Below are positions 51,777 through 60,060 of a DNA stretch of 64,000 nucleotides, one piece after another. Numbering within the stretch: the first letter of the stretch is position 1; each line of letters begins with the position of its first letter. A program made the position numbers and the translations under genes. Below the pieces are notes generated by a model. That model searched no databases. It had not been told where the DNA came from and worked only from the letters and a program-made list of their open reading frames with translations. Source of the DNA: Streptomyces koelreuteriae. Its GTDB lineage: Bacteria > Actinomycetota > Actinomycetes > Streptomycetales > Streptomycetaceae. The stretch covers positions 1,116,001-1,180,000 of the forward strand of contig NZ_CP075896.1 of the NCBI RefSeq assembly GCF_018604545.1. The letters are read 5' to 3'.

Positions 51777-52752
51777 CCTCGGCGCCCGGGTCGTGCGAGC
51801 GGCGCTTGGCGATCACCGCGCACACCATCAGCTGCATCTGGTGGAAGAGCATCAGCGGCAGCACGGCCAGCGAGGCGTGCGCGCCGAACAGGACGCTCGC
51901 CATGGGCAGTCCGGAGGCCAGGGACTTCTTCGAGCCGGCGAACTGCAGGGTGATCCGGTCCTCCCGGCTGAAACCCAGCCCCTTGCCGCCGTACCAGGTC
52001 AGCAGCAGCATCACGGCGAGGAGCACGGCCTCGACACCGAGCAGCGCGCCCAGCCGGGCGGGGCTGACCTGGTGCCAGATGCCCTGCACCATGCCCTGGC
52101 TGAACGCGGTGTAGACGACGAGCAGGATCGAGCCGCGGTCCACGAGCCCGAGGACCTTCTTGTGCCGGGTCACGAAACCGCCGATCCAGCGGCGCAGCAC
52201 CTGTCCGGCGAGGAACGGCACGAGCAGTTGCAGCACGATCTTCAGCAGCGAGTCCGCGGAGAACCCGCCGCCGCTGCCGCCGAGCAGCGAGGCCGCGAGC
52301 AGCGGGGTGGCGATGATGCCGATGAGGGAGGAGAAGGAGCCCGCGCAGATCGCGGCGGGCACGTTGCCGCGGGCCATCGAGGTGAAGGCGATCGACGACT
52401 GGACGGTCGACGGGACGAGCGTGAGGAAGAGCAGCCCCTGGTAGAGCGGGTCCGTCAGGATCACCGGCACCAGCCCGCGGGCCGCGAGGCCGAGCAGCGG
52501 GAAGGCGACGAAGGTGGCGGCCAGGACCGTGAGGTGGAGCCGCCAGTGCCGCATGCCGTCCAGCGCCTCACGTGTGGAGAGCCGGGCGCCGTAGAGGAAG
52601 AACAGCAGGGCGATCGCCGCCGTGGAGGCTCCGGACGCCACATCGGCGACCGACCCGCGAGCCGGGAACAGCGCGGCGACGCCCACCGTCGCCAGCAGGA
52701 GAAGGATGAACGGGTCGATCGGCATCCGGCGCGGCCGGCGCAGGCGTTTCAC
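51712..52752 (-). CDS. bile acid:sodium symporter (BASS/YfeH-like) family transporter
   Basis: A 346-aa membrane protein with about 10 hydrophobic segments. MPIDPFILLLLATVGVAALFPARG opens the first helix; LVPSTVQSSIAFTSMARGNVPAAICAGSFSSLIGI and FAGSKKSLASGLPMA are the two crossover motifs of the SBF-like family. It would move an organic anion with Na+. The GTG at 52752 follows GGAG by 4 nt; an ATG nine codons later (52725) is the alternative. It is divergent from a LysR gene, likely its regulator, and its 3' end overlaps the DUF4185 gene. Confidence 0.85.
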   Translation of the reverse strand: MKRLRRPRRMPIDPFILLLLATVGVAALFPARGSVADVASGASTAAIALLFFLYGARLSTREALDGMRHWRLHLTVLAATFVAFPLLGLAARGLVPVILTDPLYQGLLFLTLVPSTVQSSIAFTSMARGNVPAAICAGSFSSLIGIIATPLLAASLLGGSGGGFSADSLLKIVLQLLVPFLAGQVLRRWIGGFVTRHKKVLGLVDRGSILLVVYTAFSQGMVQGIWHQVSPARLGALLGVEAVLLAVMLLLTWYGGKGLGFSREDRITLQFAGSKKSLASGLPMASVLFGAHASLAVLPLMLFHQMQLMVCAVIAKRRSHDPGAEVTAPEPAAETRTAVGTGTRSG

Positions 52753-52832
52753 GGTGCTCCACTTGCTCGGTACGTACAGGCGGTACTGGGGCCGGGGAGG
52801 CCCCCTCCCATCCTGCTCCCCGGCTCGGCGAT

Positions 52833-52877
52833 CGGGAATCCCGTATACCGCACTGACTGTCATCGCGTTCCGCGATG
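52833..52877. promoter_or_regulatory. palindromes between the BASS transporter and LysR genes
   Basis: CGGGA-A-TCCCG (52833-52843) and the perfect CATCGCG-TTC-CGCGATG (52861-52877). The second ends 19 bp before the lysR start and is a good candidate LysR autoregulatory site. Confidence 0.6.
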
Positions 52878-52896
52878 GGCGCGCTAACCTGAGGGC

Positions 52897-53775
52897 ATGT
52901 ACGACCCCTCCCATCTGCGCACCTTCCTGTCGGTGGCGCAGACGCTGAGCTTCACGCAGGCCGCGCGGCGGCTCGGGCTGCGGCAGTCGACGGTCAGCCA
53001 GCATGTGCGGCGGCTGGAGGACGCCACGGGGCGGACGCTGTTCAGCCGGGACACCCACTCGGTGGAGCTGACGGAGGACGGCGAGGCCATGCTCGGTTTC
53101 GCGCGCCGGATCCTGGAGGTGCACGAGCAGGCGACGGCGTTCTTCACGGGCACCCGGCTGCGCGGCCGGCTGCGCTTCGGCGCCTCCGAGGACTTCGTGC
53201 TGACCCGGCTGCCCGAGATCCTGGAGGGCTTCCGGCACGAGCACCCGGAGGTCGATCTGGAGCTCACGGTCGAGTTGTCGGGCACGCTGCACGAGCAGCT
53301 CGCCGCCGGGAAGCTGGACCTCGTGCTGGCCAAGCGGCGTCCCGAGGACCCGCGCGGCGAGCTGGTCCGGCACGACAGGCTGGTGTGGATCGGCGCGGAC
53401 CGGCTCCGCCTCGACCCGGACCGCCCTGTGCCGCTGATCGTCTACCCGCCGCCGGGCATCACCCGCGCGCTCGCCCTGGAGGCGCTGGAGCGGCAGGGCC
53501 GCGAATGGCGTGTGGTGTGCACCAGCGGCAGCCTCAACGGCCTCGTCGCGGCGGCCCGCGCGGGCCTCGGCGTGATGGCCCACTCCCGCGGCCTCATCCC
53601 GCCGGGCCTGGTCCGGGTCCCGGACCGGGCGGGCCTGCCGGAGCTGGGGCAGGTCGACTTCGTGGTGGTCCACGGCCGGCGCCGGCCCTCCGCGCAGGGC
53701 GCCGCGGACGCGCTGGCCGCGGCGATCCTGGCGGGCGGGGACCGGCTGCACCGCAGTGCGCCGAAGGGCCTGTGA
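52897..53775 (+). CDS. LysR-family transcriptional regulator
   Basis: A 292-aa LysR protein. The N-terminal helix-turn-helix is LRTFLSVAQTLSFTQAARRLGLRQSTVSQHVRRLEDATGRTLF (residues ~7-49). The effector domain starts at RLRFGASEDFVLTRLPEIL and includes AGLGVMAHSRGLIPPGLV. It is divergent from the BASS transporter gene and probably controls it in response to the transported anion. Confidence 0.92.
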   Translation: MYDPSHLRTFLSVAQTLSFTQAARRLGLRQSTVSQHVRRLEDATGRTLFSRDTHSVELTEDGEAMLGFARRILEVHEQATAFFTGTRLRGRLRFGASEDFVLTRLPEILEGFRHEHPEVDLELTVELSGTLHEQLAAGKLDLVLAKRRPEDPRGELVRHDRLVWIGADRLRLDPDRPVPLIVYPPPGITRALALEALERQGREWRVVCTSGSLNGLVAAARAGLGVMAHSRGLIPPGLVRVPDRAGLPELGQVDFVVVHGRRRPSAQGAADALAAAILAGGDRLHRSAPKGL

Positions 53776-54019
53776 GGTGCGTGCCGGGCCGTGGCAGCGT
53801 CGTACAGATTCGGTGGAGATTACGGCACCGAAACTTACTCAACCGTCAGTTATCTGTCCGACCCTTCCCTGTCTGAGCGCATTTTCCCGCGTTGACCAGC
53901 GCCAACCAGAGCATCGCTCGGCTTCGCGCCCCTCCCGCACCCCTGGCCGGGTGGGGTAGCTTTCACGGCGCTGTGCGGAGCGTCACTCAACAGAAGCGCT
54001 GAGGAGCGGGGAGCGGGGT
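53776..54019. other. gap between lysR and the acyl-CoA synthetase gene
   Basis: 244 bp of lower GC than its surroundings around 53820-53890. I see no ORF and no clear hairpin. It presumably holds the acyl-CoA synthetase promoter, but no convincing -35/-10 pair could be picked. Confidence 0.4.
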
Positions 54020-55846
54020 TTGCGCGAGTTCACCAACCCTCCGTTGGCGTTGGCACCTCCGGTGGGCGGTCTGGCCGACGTGGTCTTCCAGCATGCCCAG
54101 GAAGACCCGCTGTACATCGCCCTGGGCCGCAAGGACGACGCGGGGCACTGGCGGGATGTCACCGCCGCCGAGTTCCGTGACGAGGTGCTCGCCCTGGCCA
54201 AGGGCCTGCTGGCGAGCGGCATCCGGTTCGGCGACCGGGTCGCGATCATGTCCCGCACACGCTACGAGTGGACGCTCTTCGACTACGCGCTGTGGACGAT
54301 CGGCGCCCAGGTCGTGCCGATCTACCCGACGTCCTCGGCCGAGCAGTGCTTCTGGATGCTGTACGACGCCGAGGTGACGGCCGCGATCGTGGAGCACGAG
54401 GACCACGCGATGACGATCGCCACCGTCATCGACCGGCTGCCGCAGCTTCGGCGCCTGTGGCAGCTCGACTCCGGTGCCGTGCACGAGCTGTACGACGCCG
54501 GGGCGCACCTCGACGACGAGGTGGTGCACCGCCACCGGCAGGCCGTCACGCCCGACTCGGTCGCCACGATCATCTACACCTCGGGTACCACCGGGCGCCC
54601 CAAGGGCTGTGTCATCACGCACGGCAACTTCGCGTACGAGGCGGACACCGTCATCGAGCGCTGGGAGCCGGTGTTCCACTCCAAGCGGGGCGACGAGGCC
54701 GCCACCCTGCTGTTCCTGCCGCTCGCGCACGTCTTCGGGCGGATGGTCCAGGTCGCGGCGATTCGCGGCGGGGTGAAATTCGGCCATCAGCCCCAGCTCA
54801 ACGCGGCGGCTCTGCTGCCCGATCTGGCCGCGTTCAAGCCGACGTTCTTCCTGGCGGTGCCGTACATCTTCGAGAAGGTGTTCAACGCCTCCCGCCGCAA
54901 GGCCGAGAAGGAGGGCCGCTCCGGCCCGTTCGAGAAGGCCGTGGACATCGCCATCAAGTACGCGGACGCCGTCGAGGCCAAGGCCTGGGGCATCGGGCCG
55001 GGCCCCTCTGCGGGGCTGCGCATGCAGCACCAGCTCTTCGACAAGCTCGTCTACTCCAAGATCCGTGCCGCGATGGGCGGCCGGATCCGGCACGCCATGT
55101 CGGGCGGCTCGGCGATGGACCGGCGGCTCGGTCTGTTCTGGGCCGGGGCGGGCGTGCACATCTACGAGGGCTACGGCCTGACCGAGTCGACGGCCGCCGC
55201 GACAGCCAACCCGCCCGGACGCACCCGTTTCGGCACGGTCGGCCAGCCCATCCCGGGCATGACCGTGCACCTCGCGGACGACGGCGAGATCTGGCTGCAC
55301 GGCCAGAACGTCTTCCAGGGCTACCTCAACAATCCCAAGGCCACGGACGAGACCCTGCACGACGGCTGGCTGGCCACCGGCGACCTGGGCTCGCTCGACG
55401 AGGACGGCTACCTCACCATCACCGGCCGCAAGAAGGAGATCCTGGTCACATCGGGTGGCAAGAGCGTTTCCCCCGGTGTGCTGGAGGAACGCGTCCGTGA
55501 CCATCCACTGGTCAACCAGTGCATCGTCGTCGGCAACGACCGCCCGTACATCGCCGCCCTCGTGACCCTCGACCCGGAGGCCGTGGAGCACTGGCTGGCG
55601 ATGCGGAACAAACCGCAGCTGTCCGCCGCGGAGCTGGTGCGGGACGCGGACCTGGAGACGGAGGTGCGGCGCGCGGTGGTCGCGGCCAACACCCTGGTCT
55701 CGCAGGCCGAGTCGATCCGCACCTTCCGCATCCTGGCGCAGCCGTTCACCGAGGAGCACGGGCTGCTGACCCCGTCCCTGAAGCTGAAGCGCAAGGCGAT
55801 CGAAAAGGCGTACGAGAACGAGGTCGAGGCACTCTACCGGGCATGA
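54020..55846 (+). CDS. long-chain fatty acid--CoA ligase (AMP-forming)
   Basis: A 608-aa ANL-superfamily synthetase. The P-loop-like A3 motif is IIYTSGTTGRPKGCVITHGN near 188-208, YEGYGLTEST near 390 is A5, GWLATGDLG near 455 is A7, and ITGRKKEILVTSGGKSVSP is A8; the final catalytic Lys lies in LKLKRKAI. It activates long-chain fatty acids with ATP and CoA for degradation or lipid synthesis. The start is TTG at 54020, with GGGAG 6 nt upstream and MREFTNPPLA as the typical N-terminus. It appears monocistronic. Confidence 0.92.
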   Translation: MREFTNPPLALAPPVGGLADVVFQHAQEDPLYIALGRKDDAGHWRDVTAAEFRDEVLALAKGLLASGIRFGDRVAIMSRTRYEWTLFDYALWTIGAQVVPIYPTSSAEQCFWMLYDAEVTAAIVEHEDHAMTIATVIDRLPQLRRLWQLDSGAVHELYDAGAHLDDEVVHRHRQAVTPDSVATIIYTSGTTGRPKGCVITHGNFAYEADTVIERWEPVFHSKRGDEAATLLFLPLAHVFGRMVQVAAIRGGVKFGHQPQLNAAALLPDLAAFKPTFFLAVPYIFEKVFNASRRKAEKEGRSGPFEKAVDIAIKYADAVEAKAWGIGPGPSAGLRMQHQLFDKLVYSKIRAAMGGRIRHAMSGGSAMDRRLGLFWAGAGVHIYEGYGLTESTAAATANPPGRTRFGTVGQPIPGMTVHLADDGEIWLHGQNVFQGYLNNPKATDETLHDGWLATGDLGSLDEDGYLTITGRKKEILVTSGGKSVSPGVLEERVRDHPLVNQCIVVGNDRPYIAALVTLDPEAVEHWLAMRNKPQLSAAELVRDADLETEVRRAVVAANTLVSQAESIRTFRILAQPFTEEHGLLTPSLKLKRKAIEKAYENEVEALYRA

Positions 55847-55900
55847 ACTGCCTGTTAACGGATGGTGTGCCACCCGTCGGAATTCTCCCGTCAGGAATGC

Positions 55901-55915
55901 ATCACGGCTCGTGAT
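55901..55915. promoter_or_regulatory. short palindrome upstream of the aldo/keto reductase gene
   Basis: ATCACG-GCT-CGTGAT, a perfect 6-bp inverted repeat, 49 bp upstream of the GTG start. TTGACG at 55918-55923 could be a -35 hexamer. Confidence 0.4.
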
Positions 55916-55964
55916 CGTTGACGATGGGAGTACACCCGCCCACAAACCTAAGGATCGAGAGCTC

Positions 55965-56798
55965 GTGAGCAAGGTCCCCCAGATCACCCTGAACAACGGC
56001 ATCCAGATGCCCCAGCTGGGGTTCGGCGTCTGGCAGGTGCCGGACGACGAGGCCGAGTCGGCCGTCGCCACGGCGCTGGAGGCCGGGTACCGCAGCATCG
56101 ACACAGCGGCGATCTACGGCAACGAGGAGGGCACCGGCAAGGCCGTCGCCGCCGCCGGTCTCCCCCGCGAGGAGCTCTTCGTCACCACCAAGCTCTGGAA
56201 CGCCGACCAGGGGTACGACTCCACGCTGCGCGCCTTCGACACCTCGCTGGAGAAGCTCGGCCTGGACTATGTCGACCTGTACCTGATCCACTGGCCGCTG
56301 CCGGCCAAGGACACCTACGTCGACACCTACAAGGCGTTCGAGAAGCTGCACGCCGACGGCCGGATCCGGGCCATCGGTGTCTCCAACTTCCTGCCCGAGC
56401 ACCTGGAGCGGCTGCTCGGCGAGACGTCGGTCGTCCCGGCGGTGAACCAGATCGAGCTGCACCCGCACCTGCAGCAGAGCGCCTCCCGTGAGTACCACGC
56501 GGCGCAGGGCATCGCCACCGAGGCCTGGTCGCCGCTCGGCCAGGGCAAGGGCCTGCTGGAGGTTCCGGCGGTCGTGGCCATCGCCCGCAAGCACAACCGC
56601 ACGCCGGCCCAGGTCGTGCTCCGCTGGCACCTCCAGCTGGGCAACGTGGTGATCCCGAAGTCCGTGACGCCCTCGCGGATCAAGGAGAACATCGAGGTCT
56701 TCGACTTCGAGCTGGACACCGAGGACCTGGCGGCCATCAGCGCCCTCAACGAGGACCGCCGCATCGGCCCGGACCCGGCGACGTTCGACGGAGCCTGA
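55965..56798 (+). CDS. aldo/keto reductase (2,5-diketo-D-gluconate reductase-like)
   Basis: A 277-aa AKR barrel. The catalytic tetrad is visible: Asp in SIDTAAIYGNEEG, Tyr in the same segment, Lys in VTTKLWN and His in LIHWP. VIPKSVTPSRIKENIEVFDFEL is the NADPH-binding end. It would reduce small aldehydes or keto-sugars. The GTG at 55965 (VSKVPQITLNNG) matches the family N-terminus. A strong hairpin follows 17 bp after the stop. Confidence 0.9.
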   Translation: MSKVPQITLNNGIQMPQLGFGVWQVPDDEAESAVATALEAGYRSIDTAAIYGNEEGTGKAVAAAGLPREELFVTTKLWNADQGYDSTLRAFDTSLEKLGLDYVDLYLIHWPLPAKDTYVDTYKAFEKLHADGRIRAIGVSNFLPEHLERLLGETSVVPAVNQIELHPHLQQSASREYHAAQGIATEAWSPLGQGKGLLEVPAVVAIARKHNRTPAQVVLRWHLQLGNVVIPKSVTPSRIKENIEVFDFELDTEDLAAISALNEDRRIGPDPATFDGA

Positions 56799-56815
56799 GC
56801 CTCCGCCCGGCCCTG

Positions 56816-56853
56816 CGACTGCCCGCAGCCGGTCACTCGGCTGCGGGCAGTCG
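56816..56853. terminator. 15-bp perfect hairpin after the aldo/keto reductase gene
   Basis: Arms 56816-56830 and 56839-56853 (CGACTGCCCGCAGCC and its complement) with an 8-nt loop, between converging genes. Confidence 0.92.
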
Positions 56854-56879
56854 TGTTCCTCGGGGCGGTACGGCCCTGC

Positions 56880-57773
56880 TCAGACCGCCCGGACCGCCGT
56901 GTGCACCGTGTGTGCCTCCAGCACGAACACATCCGCCCGCCGGTGCAGACTCGCCTCGTCGTCCGGGTCGAGGAGCCGGTCGAGGGTGGCGAGGTCGTCC
57001 GCGTCGAAGCCCTCCGGGATCCGCTCGCGCAGATGCGACAGGGACCCGACGACATACTCACGGGCCCGCTCCGAGGCGGGTGCGGGCAGGTCCAGCAGGA
57101 AGGTGTGCGTCCTGGCGGGCTTCAGCCCCGCCGACGCCAGCAGCGCCGGCCAGTCCTCCGTCTCCGCGACATAGCCTGGCAGCTCCGTGCGCATCCGCGT
57201 GAACCACTCCGCCTCCAGCGCGTCGAGCCGCGCCTGGAGTCCGGGCCGGCCGATGCCGATGTCGCGCGGCAGATACCGGGCGGGCAGGCCGCCCTCCATG
57301 AGCGCCAGCGTGCCGCCGGGCGCCAGCCGGGCCGCGAACGCGGCGAGCGCGGCCCGCTGGTCACCGAGGTGGTGCAGGCTGCGGCTCGCCCAGAGCAGGT
57401 CGGCCGGGTAGTCCAGCTCCCCGAGCACCTCGGGGAGTTCACCGGCGATCGTGGAGAAGCGGTCGGCGACGCCCAGCCGCTCGGCCCGTGCCCGCGCCCG
57501 CTCCAGCAGCGGCTCGGAGCCGTCCACCGCGACGATCCGCGCGCCCGGGAACGTCTCGGCGAACAGACACGACACGACACCCGGCCCGCTGCCCGCGTCG
57601 ACGATCAGGCCCGGCTCGGTCACCTCGTGCGCCAGCCAGCCCATGGCCCGCTCGTACAGGGAAGCGAACAGCTCGGCCTGGGACTCCAGCCTGGGAGCCA
57701 TCGCGGCCCAGTCGAGGTGCGTGTGGTCGTGACGGTCGTGCTCGTGACGGTCGTGGTCGTGGTCGTGCGCCAT
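56880..57773 (-). CDS. class I SAM-dependent methyltransferase with histidine-rich N-terminus
   Basis: A 297-aa methyltransferase. The SAM-binding motif I is LIVDAGSGPGVVSCLFAE near 56-73; VAVDGSEPLL is motif II, DLLWASRSLHHLGD motif IV/post I and LAPGGTLALMEGG motif V. The first 19 residues hold eight histidines alternating with Asp, Glu and Arg, a pattern typical of metal-binding tails and not needed for SAM binding. The methyl acceptor is unknown. The ATG at 57773 has no strong ribosome-binding site, and the gene is alone between two terminators. Confidence 0.85.
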   Translation of the reverse strand: MAHDHDHDRHEHDRHDHTHLDWAAMAPRLESQAELFASLYERAMGWLAHEVTEPGLIVDAGSGPGVVSCLFAETFPGARIVAVDGSEPLLERARARAERLGVADRFSTIAGELPEVLGELDYPADLLWASRSLHHLGDQRAALAAFAARLAPGGTLALMEGGLPARYLPRDIGIGRPGLQARLDALEAEWFTRMRTELPGYVAETEDWPALLASAGLKPARTHTFLLDLPAPASERAREYVVGSLSHLRERIPEGFDADDLATLDRLLDPDDEASLHRRADVFVLEAHTVHTAVRAV

Positions 57774-57872
57774 GGCGGTCAGCCTCTCCCTCGGATGCCG
57801 CCAGACTGCGCCGACGCACCGGGAGAAGGCCACCACTGTTGCCGCTCCCGCAAAAAAGCCGGGGCACACCGA

Positions 57873-57898
57873 TCCGCCGGGGCCGAAGCCCCGGCGGA
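57873..57898 (-). terminator. hairpin after the GH6 gene
   Basis: An 11-bp stem (CCGCCGGGGC core) with a CGAA tetraloop, 26 bp past the cellulase stop. Well placed to end the GH6 transcript. Confidence 0.85.
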
Positions 57899-57923
57899 CC
57901 CGTGGGGACGGGCTGTCAGCCGC

Positions 57924-59645
57924 TCAGGACAGCGGCGGGTACGCGTTCTGCATCAGCTGCCGGAACTGGGCGGAGAACCAGTGCCCTGACAGCGGCGCGT
58001 CCGGCAGGGAACCGGACAGGTTGTTGCCGTTGCGCGGGTTGCCCGTGTAGGTCGGGTCGCACATCCGGTCGAAGCCCTTGCCCTCGTCGTTGGCGATCTC
58101 CTTGCTCGCCCCGTCGGACTCGCCCGGCGGCTTCATCCACACATAGGCGTCGATCCCCGCGGCCGGACTGGCCTGGGGCCGCTCGCCGAGGCCGGCTCCG
58201 GACTGGTTGCACCAGTTGCCGACGTGGATGCGGCGGTCGTAGCGGCCGCCGTTGACGTAGGTGTCGACGGAGGTCTGCGCACCCGGGCCACTGGGCCGGG
58301 CCGAGCCGCCCCAGCCGTTGCGGGAGGTGTCGATCAGCATGCCGATCGAGGACGGGAAGCCCGCCGAGACCAGCTGGTTGCGGAAGCCCTGGGCGAAGGA
58401 CTGCTCGTCGACGTAGCGGTTCCAGTCGACCCACTTCGACTCGCGGACGGACTTGCCGGCCACGTTGTCGTTGATGGTGAAGTTGTTCTCCTTCAGGGCG
58501 CTGTAGTTCGCCGTGTTGGTGATGAAGCCGTGGACGTCGCCGACGGTCGCGCCCTCGGCGGTCGCCGCCTCCTTGAACAGGGTCGCGGAGGCACCGAAGT
58601 TGTCGTCCCAGCCGATCCAGCCGTGGTGCCCGGCGTCGACGTAGTTGTAGACGTTCGGCACGTCGCCGAGCTTGTTGAGCGCGTAGCCGACGCCCTTGAC
58701 GTAGTTGCCGTTGGCCTTCATCACATCGCACTGCGGGGTGGCCGTCGGACGGCTGCCGGTGTTGGTGACGAGGTTCGGCAGCGAGTCGATCTCGACGGTG
58801 GTGACGATCCGCAGCGAGGCGTACTTCGAGTCGGCGAGGATCGCCTTGATCGGGTCGATGTACTGCGTCTTGTACTTGTCGATCTCCGTCGGGCCGAGTT
58901 CGCCGTTGGAGGCGAGGGCGGCGCAGTCACGGCCGGGCAGGTTGTAGATGACGAGCTGGACGACGAGTTCGCCGGAGCCCTTCTGGCGCAGCGCCTCGTC
59001 GAGGTGGGCGCGCAGGCCCATGCCGCCATTGGCGCCGTTGATCGCCGCGATCCGGTCCAGCCAGACACCCGTCGGCTGGCTGGAGATCCGGCTGCCGCCC
59101 GGCTCGGCGGCGGCCTTCGCGGACCACTCCGGGTTCACGTACACCTTGGCGCCGGAATAGGGGTTGTCGACCCGGTTGGACGGGCCGCCGGGGCCCGGTG
59201 GGTCGGTCGGCCCCGGGGTGCCGCCGTCGTCGACGTTGCAGGTGACGCCGTCGAGGGTGAAGGTGCCCGGGATCGCGTTGCTGCCGCTGTAGCTGCCCTG
59301 GAAACCGAAGCTGACCGAGGCGCCGGTCGCGAGCTGGGCGTTGTAGCTCTCGTTGGCCGCGGTGACGGCGGCACCGCTCTGGCTCAGCTTGGCGTTCCAG
59401 CCGCTGGTGACCTGCTGGTTGCCGGCGTAGGACCACTTCACCGACCACGAGGACTTGGCGGCGCTGTTGTTGGTGATGGTCACGGCGGCGGTGAAGCCGG
59501 TGCTCCACTGGTTCTGGATCTTGTAGTCGACGGTGCAGGGGACGGCGGCGATGCCGGCGCCGTCCGGGTCGACCGCGAACGCCGTGCCGGTCGCGCCGGC
59601 GACCAGGGCCATGGCGGCCAGTAACGCTGTTCTCGTACGGCTCAT
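57924..59645 (-). CDS. secreted GH6 cellulase with N-terminal CBM2
   Basis: A 573-aa secreted cellulase. Signal peptide to ~24, CBM2 (~36-135; CTVDYKIQNQWSTGF ... GVTC, with surface Trp residues), Pro/Gly linker, then a GH6 catalytic domain (~160-573). GH6 signatures: QLVIYNLPGRDCAALASNGE with the general acid region, TVEIDSLPNLVTN, VDAGHHGWIGWDDN, MLIDTSRNGWGG with a catalytic Asp, and DAYVWMKPPGESDG. Size and loops suggest a non-reducing-end cellobiohydrolase. GAAAGGG precedes the ATG at 59645. It is divergent from the GH48 gene, and a CebR-like site lies ~213 bp upstream. Confidence 0.93.
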   Translation of the reverse strand: MSRTRTALLAAMALVAGATGTAFAVDPDGAGIAAVPCTVDYKIQNQWSTGFTAAVTITNNSAAKSSWSVKWSYAGNQQVTSGWNAKLSQSGAAVTAANESYNAQLATGASVSFGFQGSYSGSNAIPGTFTLDGVTCNVDDGGTPGPTDPPGPGGPSNRVDNPYSGAKVYVNPEWSAKAAAEPGGSRISSQPTGVWLDRIAAINGANGGMGLRAHLDEALRQKGSGELVVQLVIYNLPGRDCAALASNGELGPTEIDKYKTQYIDPIKAILADSKYASLRIVTTVEIDSLPNLVTNTGSRPTATPQCDVMKANGNYVKGVGYALNKLGDVPNVYNYVDAGHHGWIGWDDNFGASATLFKEAATAEGATVGDVHGFITNTANYSALKENNFTINDNVAGKSVRESKWVDWNRYVDEQSFAQGFRNQLVSAGFPSSIGMLIDTSRNGWGGSARPSGPGAQTSVDTYVNGGRYDRRIHVGNWCNQSGAGLGERPQASPAAGIDAYVWMKPPGESDGASKEIANDEGKGFDRMCDPTYTGNPRNGNNLSGSLPDAPLSGHWFSAQFRQLMQNAYPPLS

Positions 59646-59779
59646 GAGTGCGGGTTTCCCTTTCGCTGGTGGGGGTGTCAGCCGTTCAGGGCGCGCTCCG
59701 ACAGGGACATGAGGGAACTGAGGAACCGAGGAACCCGGCATGGCGCTCGCGCAGCAGGGGACGACCGCGCTGGGGCGGC

Positions 59780-59809
59780 TCAAAGTACTGAACGCGAGAG
59801 GTGACGCAT
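59780..59809 (-). other. possible 9-residue leader ORF upstream of the GH6 gene
   Basis: ATG at 59809 preceded by AAGGAG with a 6-nt spacer, encoding MRHLSRSVL and a TGA stop, 134 bp before the GH6 start. The ribosome-binding site is better than that of the cellulase. Very short, so it may be chance. Confidence 0.2.
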
Positions 59810-59857
59810 GAGCGACTCCTTGCAGGCCGGGCACGCCGTGACGGACGCGTCGACTGA

Positions 59858-59871
59858 TGGAACCGCTCCCA
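59858..59871. promoter_or_regulatory. imperfect CebR-like operator on the GH6 side
   Basis: TGGAACCGCTCCCA matches the CebR consensus TGGGAGCGCTCCCA at 12 of 14 positions. It lies just downstream of a minus-strand TTGACA, in the spacer of the presumed GH6 promoter, and both CebR-like sites are followed by ACTGGT. Confidence 0.65.
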
Positions 59872-59971
59872 CTGGTGTCAAGGAAGGTAGCGCCAAGTGT
59901 CAGCAAAGAACAGGGGAGTCGCTGACTTTCGCTCAACACACGGCGTCGAATCTTTTCGACTCTTCAACCCC

Positions 59972-60000
59972 TTGACCGATACCACACCCGTCCTCACTAT
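59972..60000 (+). promoter_or_regulatory. candidate GH48 promoter
   Basis: TTGACC (59972-59977), exact 17-bp spacer, CACTAT (59995-60000). The last base is the first of the CebR box, so a bound repressor would block polymerase. Confidence 0.55.
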
Positions 60001-60013
60001 GGGAGCGCTCCCA
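60000..60013. promoter_or_regulatory. perfect CebR operator upstream of GH48
   Basis: TGGGAGCGCTCCCA, the exact 14-bp palindrome known for the cellobiose-responsive LacI-family repressor CebR in Streptomyces. It abuts the presumed -10 and is 48 bp before the ATG. Confidence 0.92.
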
Positions 60014-60060
60014 CTGGTTCAAGCCTTGACTTCTCCGAGCCGCAAGGAGGAACCAGCACC

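Larger units (their letters stand above)
59646..60060. other. 415-bp divergent control region of the GH6 and GH48 cellulase genes
   Basis: No full-length gene is present. The GH48 side has a candidate promoter (TTGACC, 17-bp spacer, CACTAT) abutting a perfect CebR box; the GH6 side has TTGACA on the minus strand (59876-59881) followed by a 12/14 CebR-like site. A ~210-nt GH6 leader (59646-59857) contains a 9-codon reading frame with a consensus ribosome-binding site. Confidence 0.75.

Noticed and set aside
53820..53960. TTGACC at about 53894 as the -35 of the acyl-CoA synthetase promoter
   Set aside because: No -10-like hexamer lies at 16-19 bp. The nearest TAGCTT is over 50 bp away.
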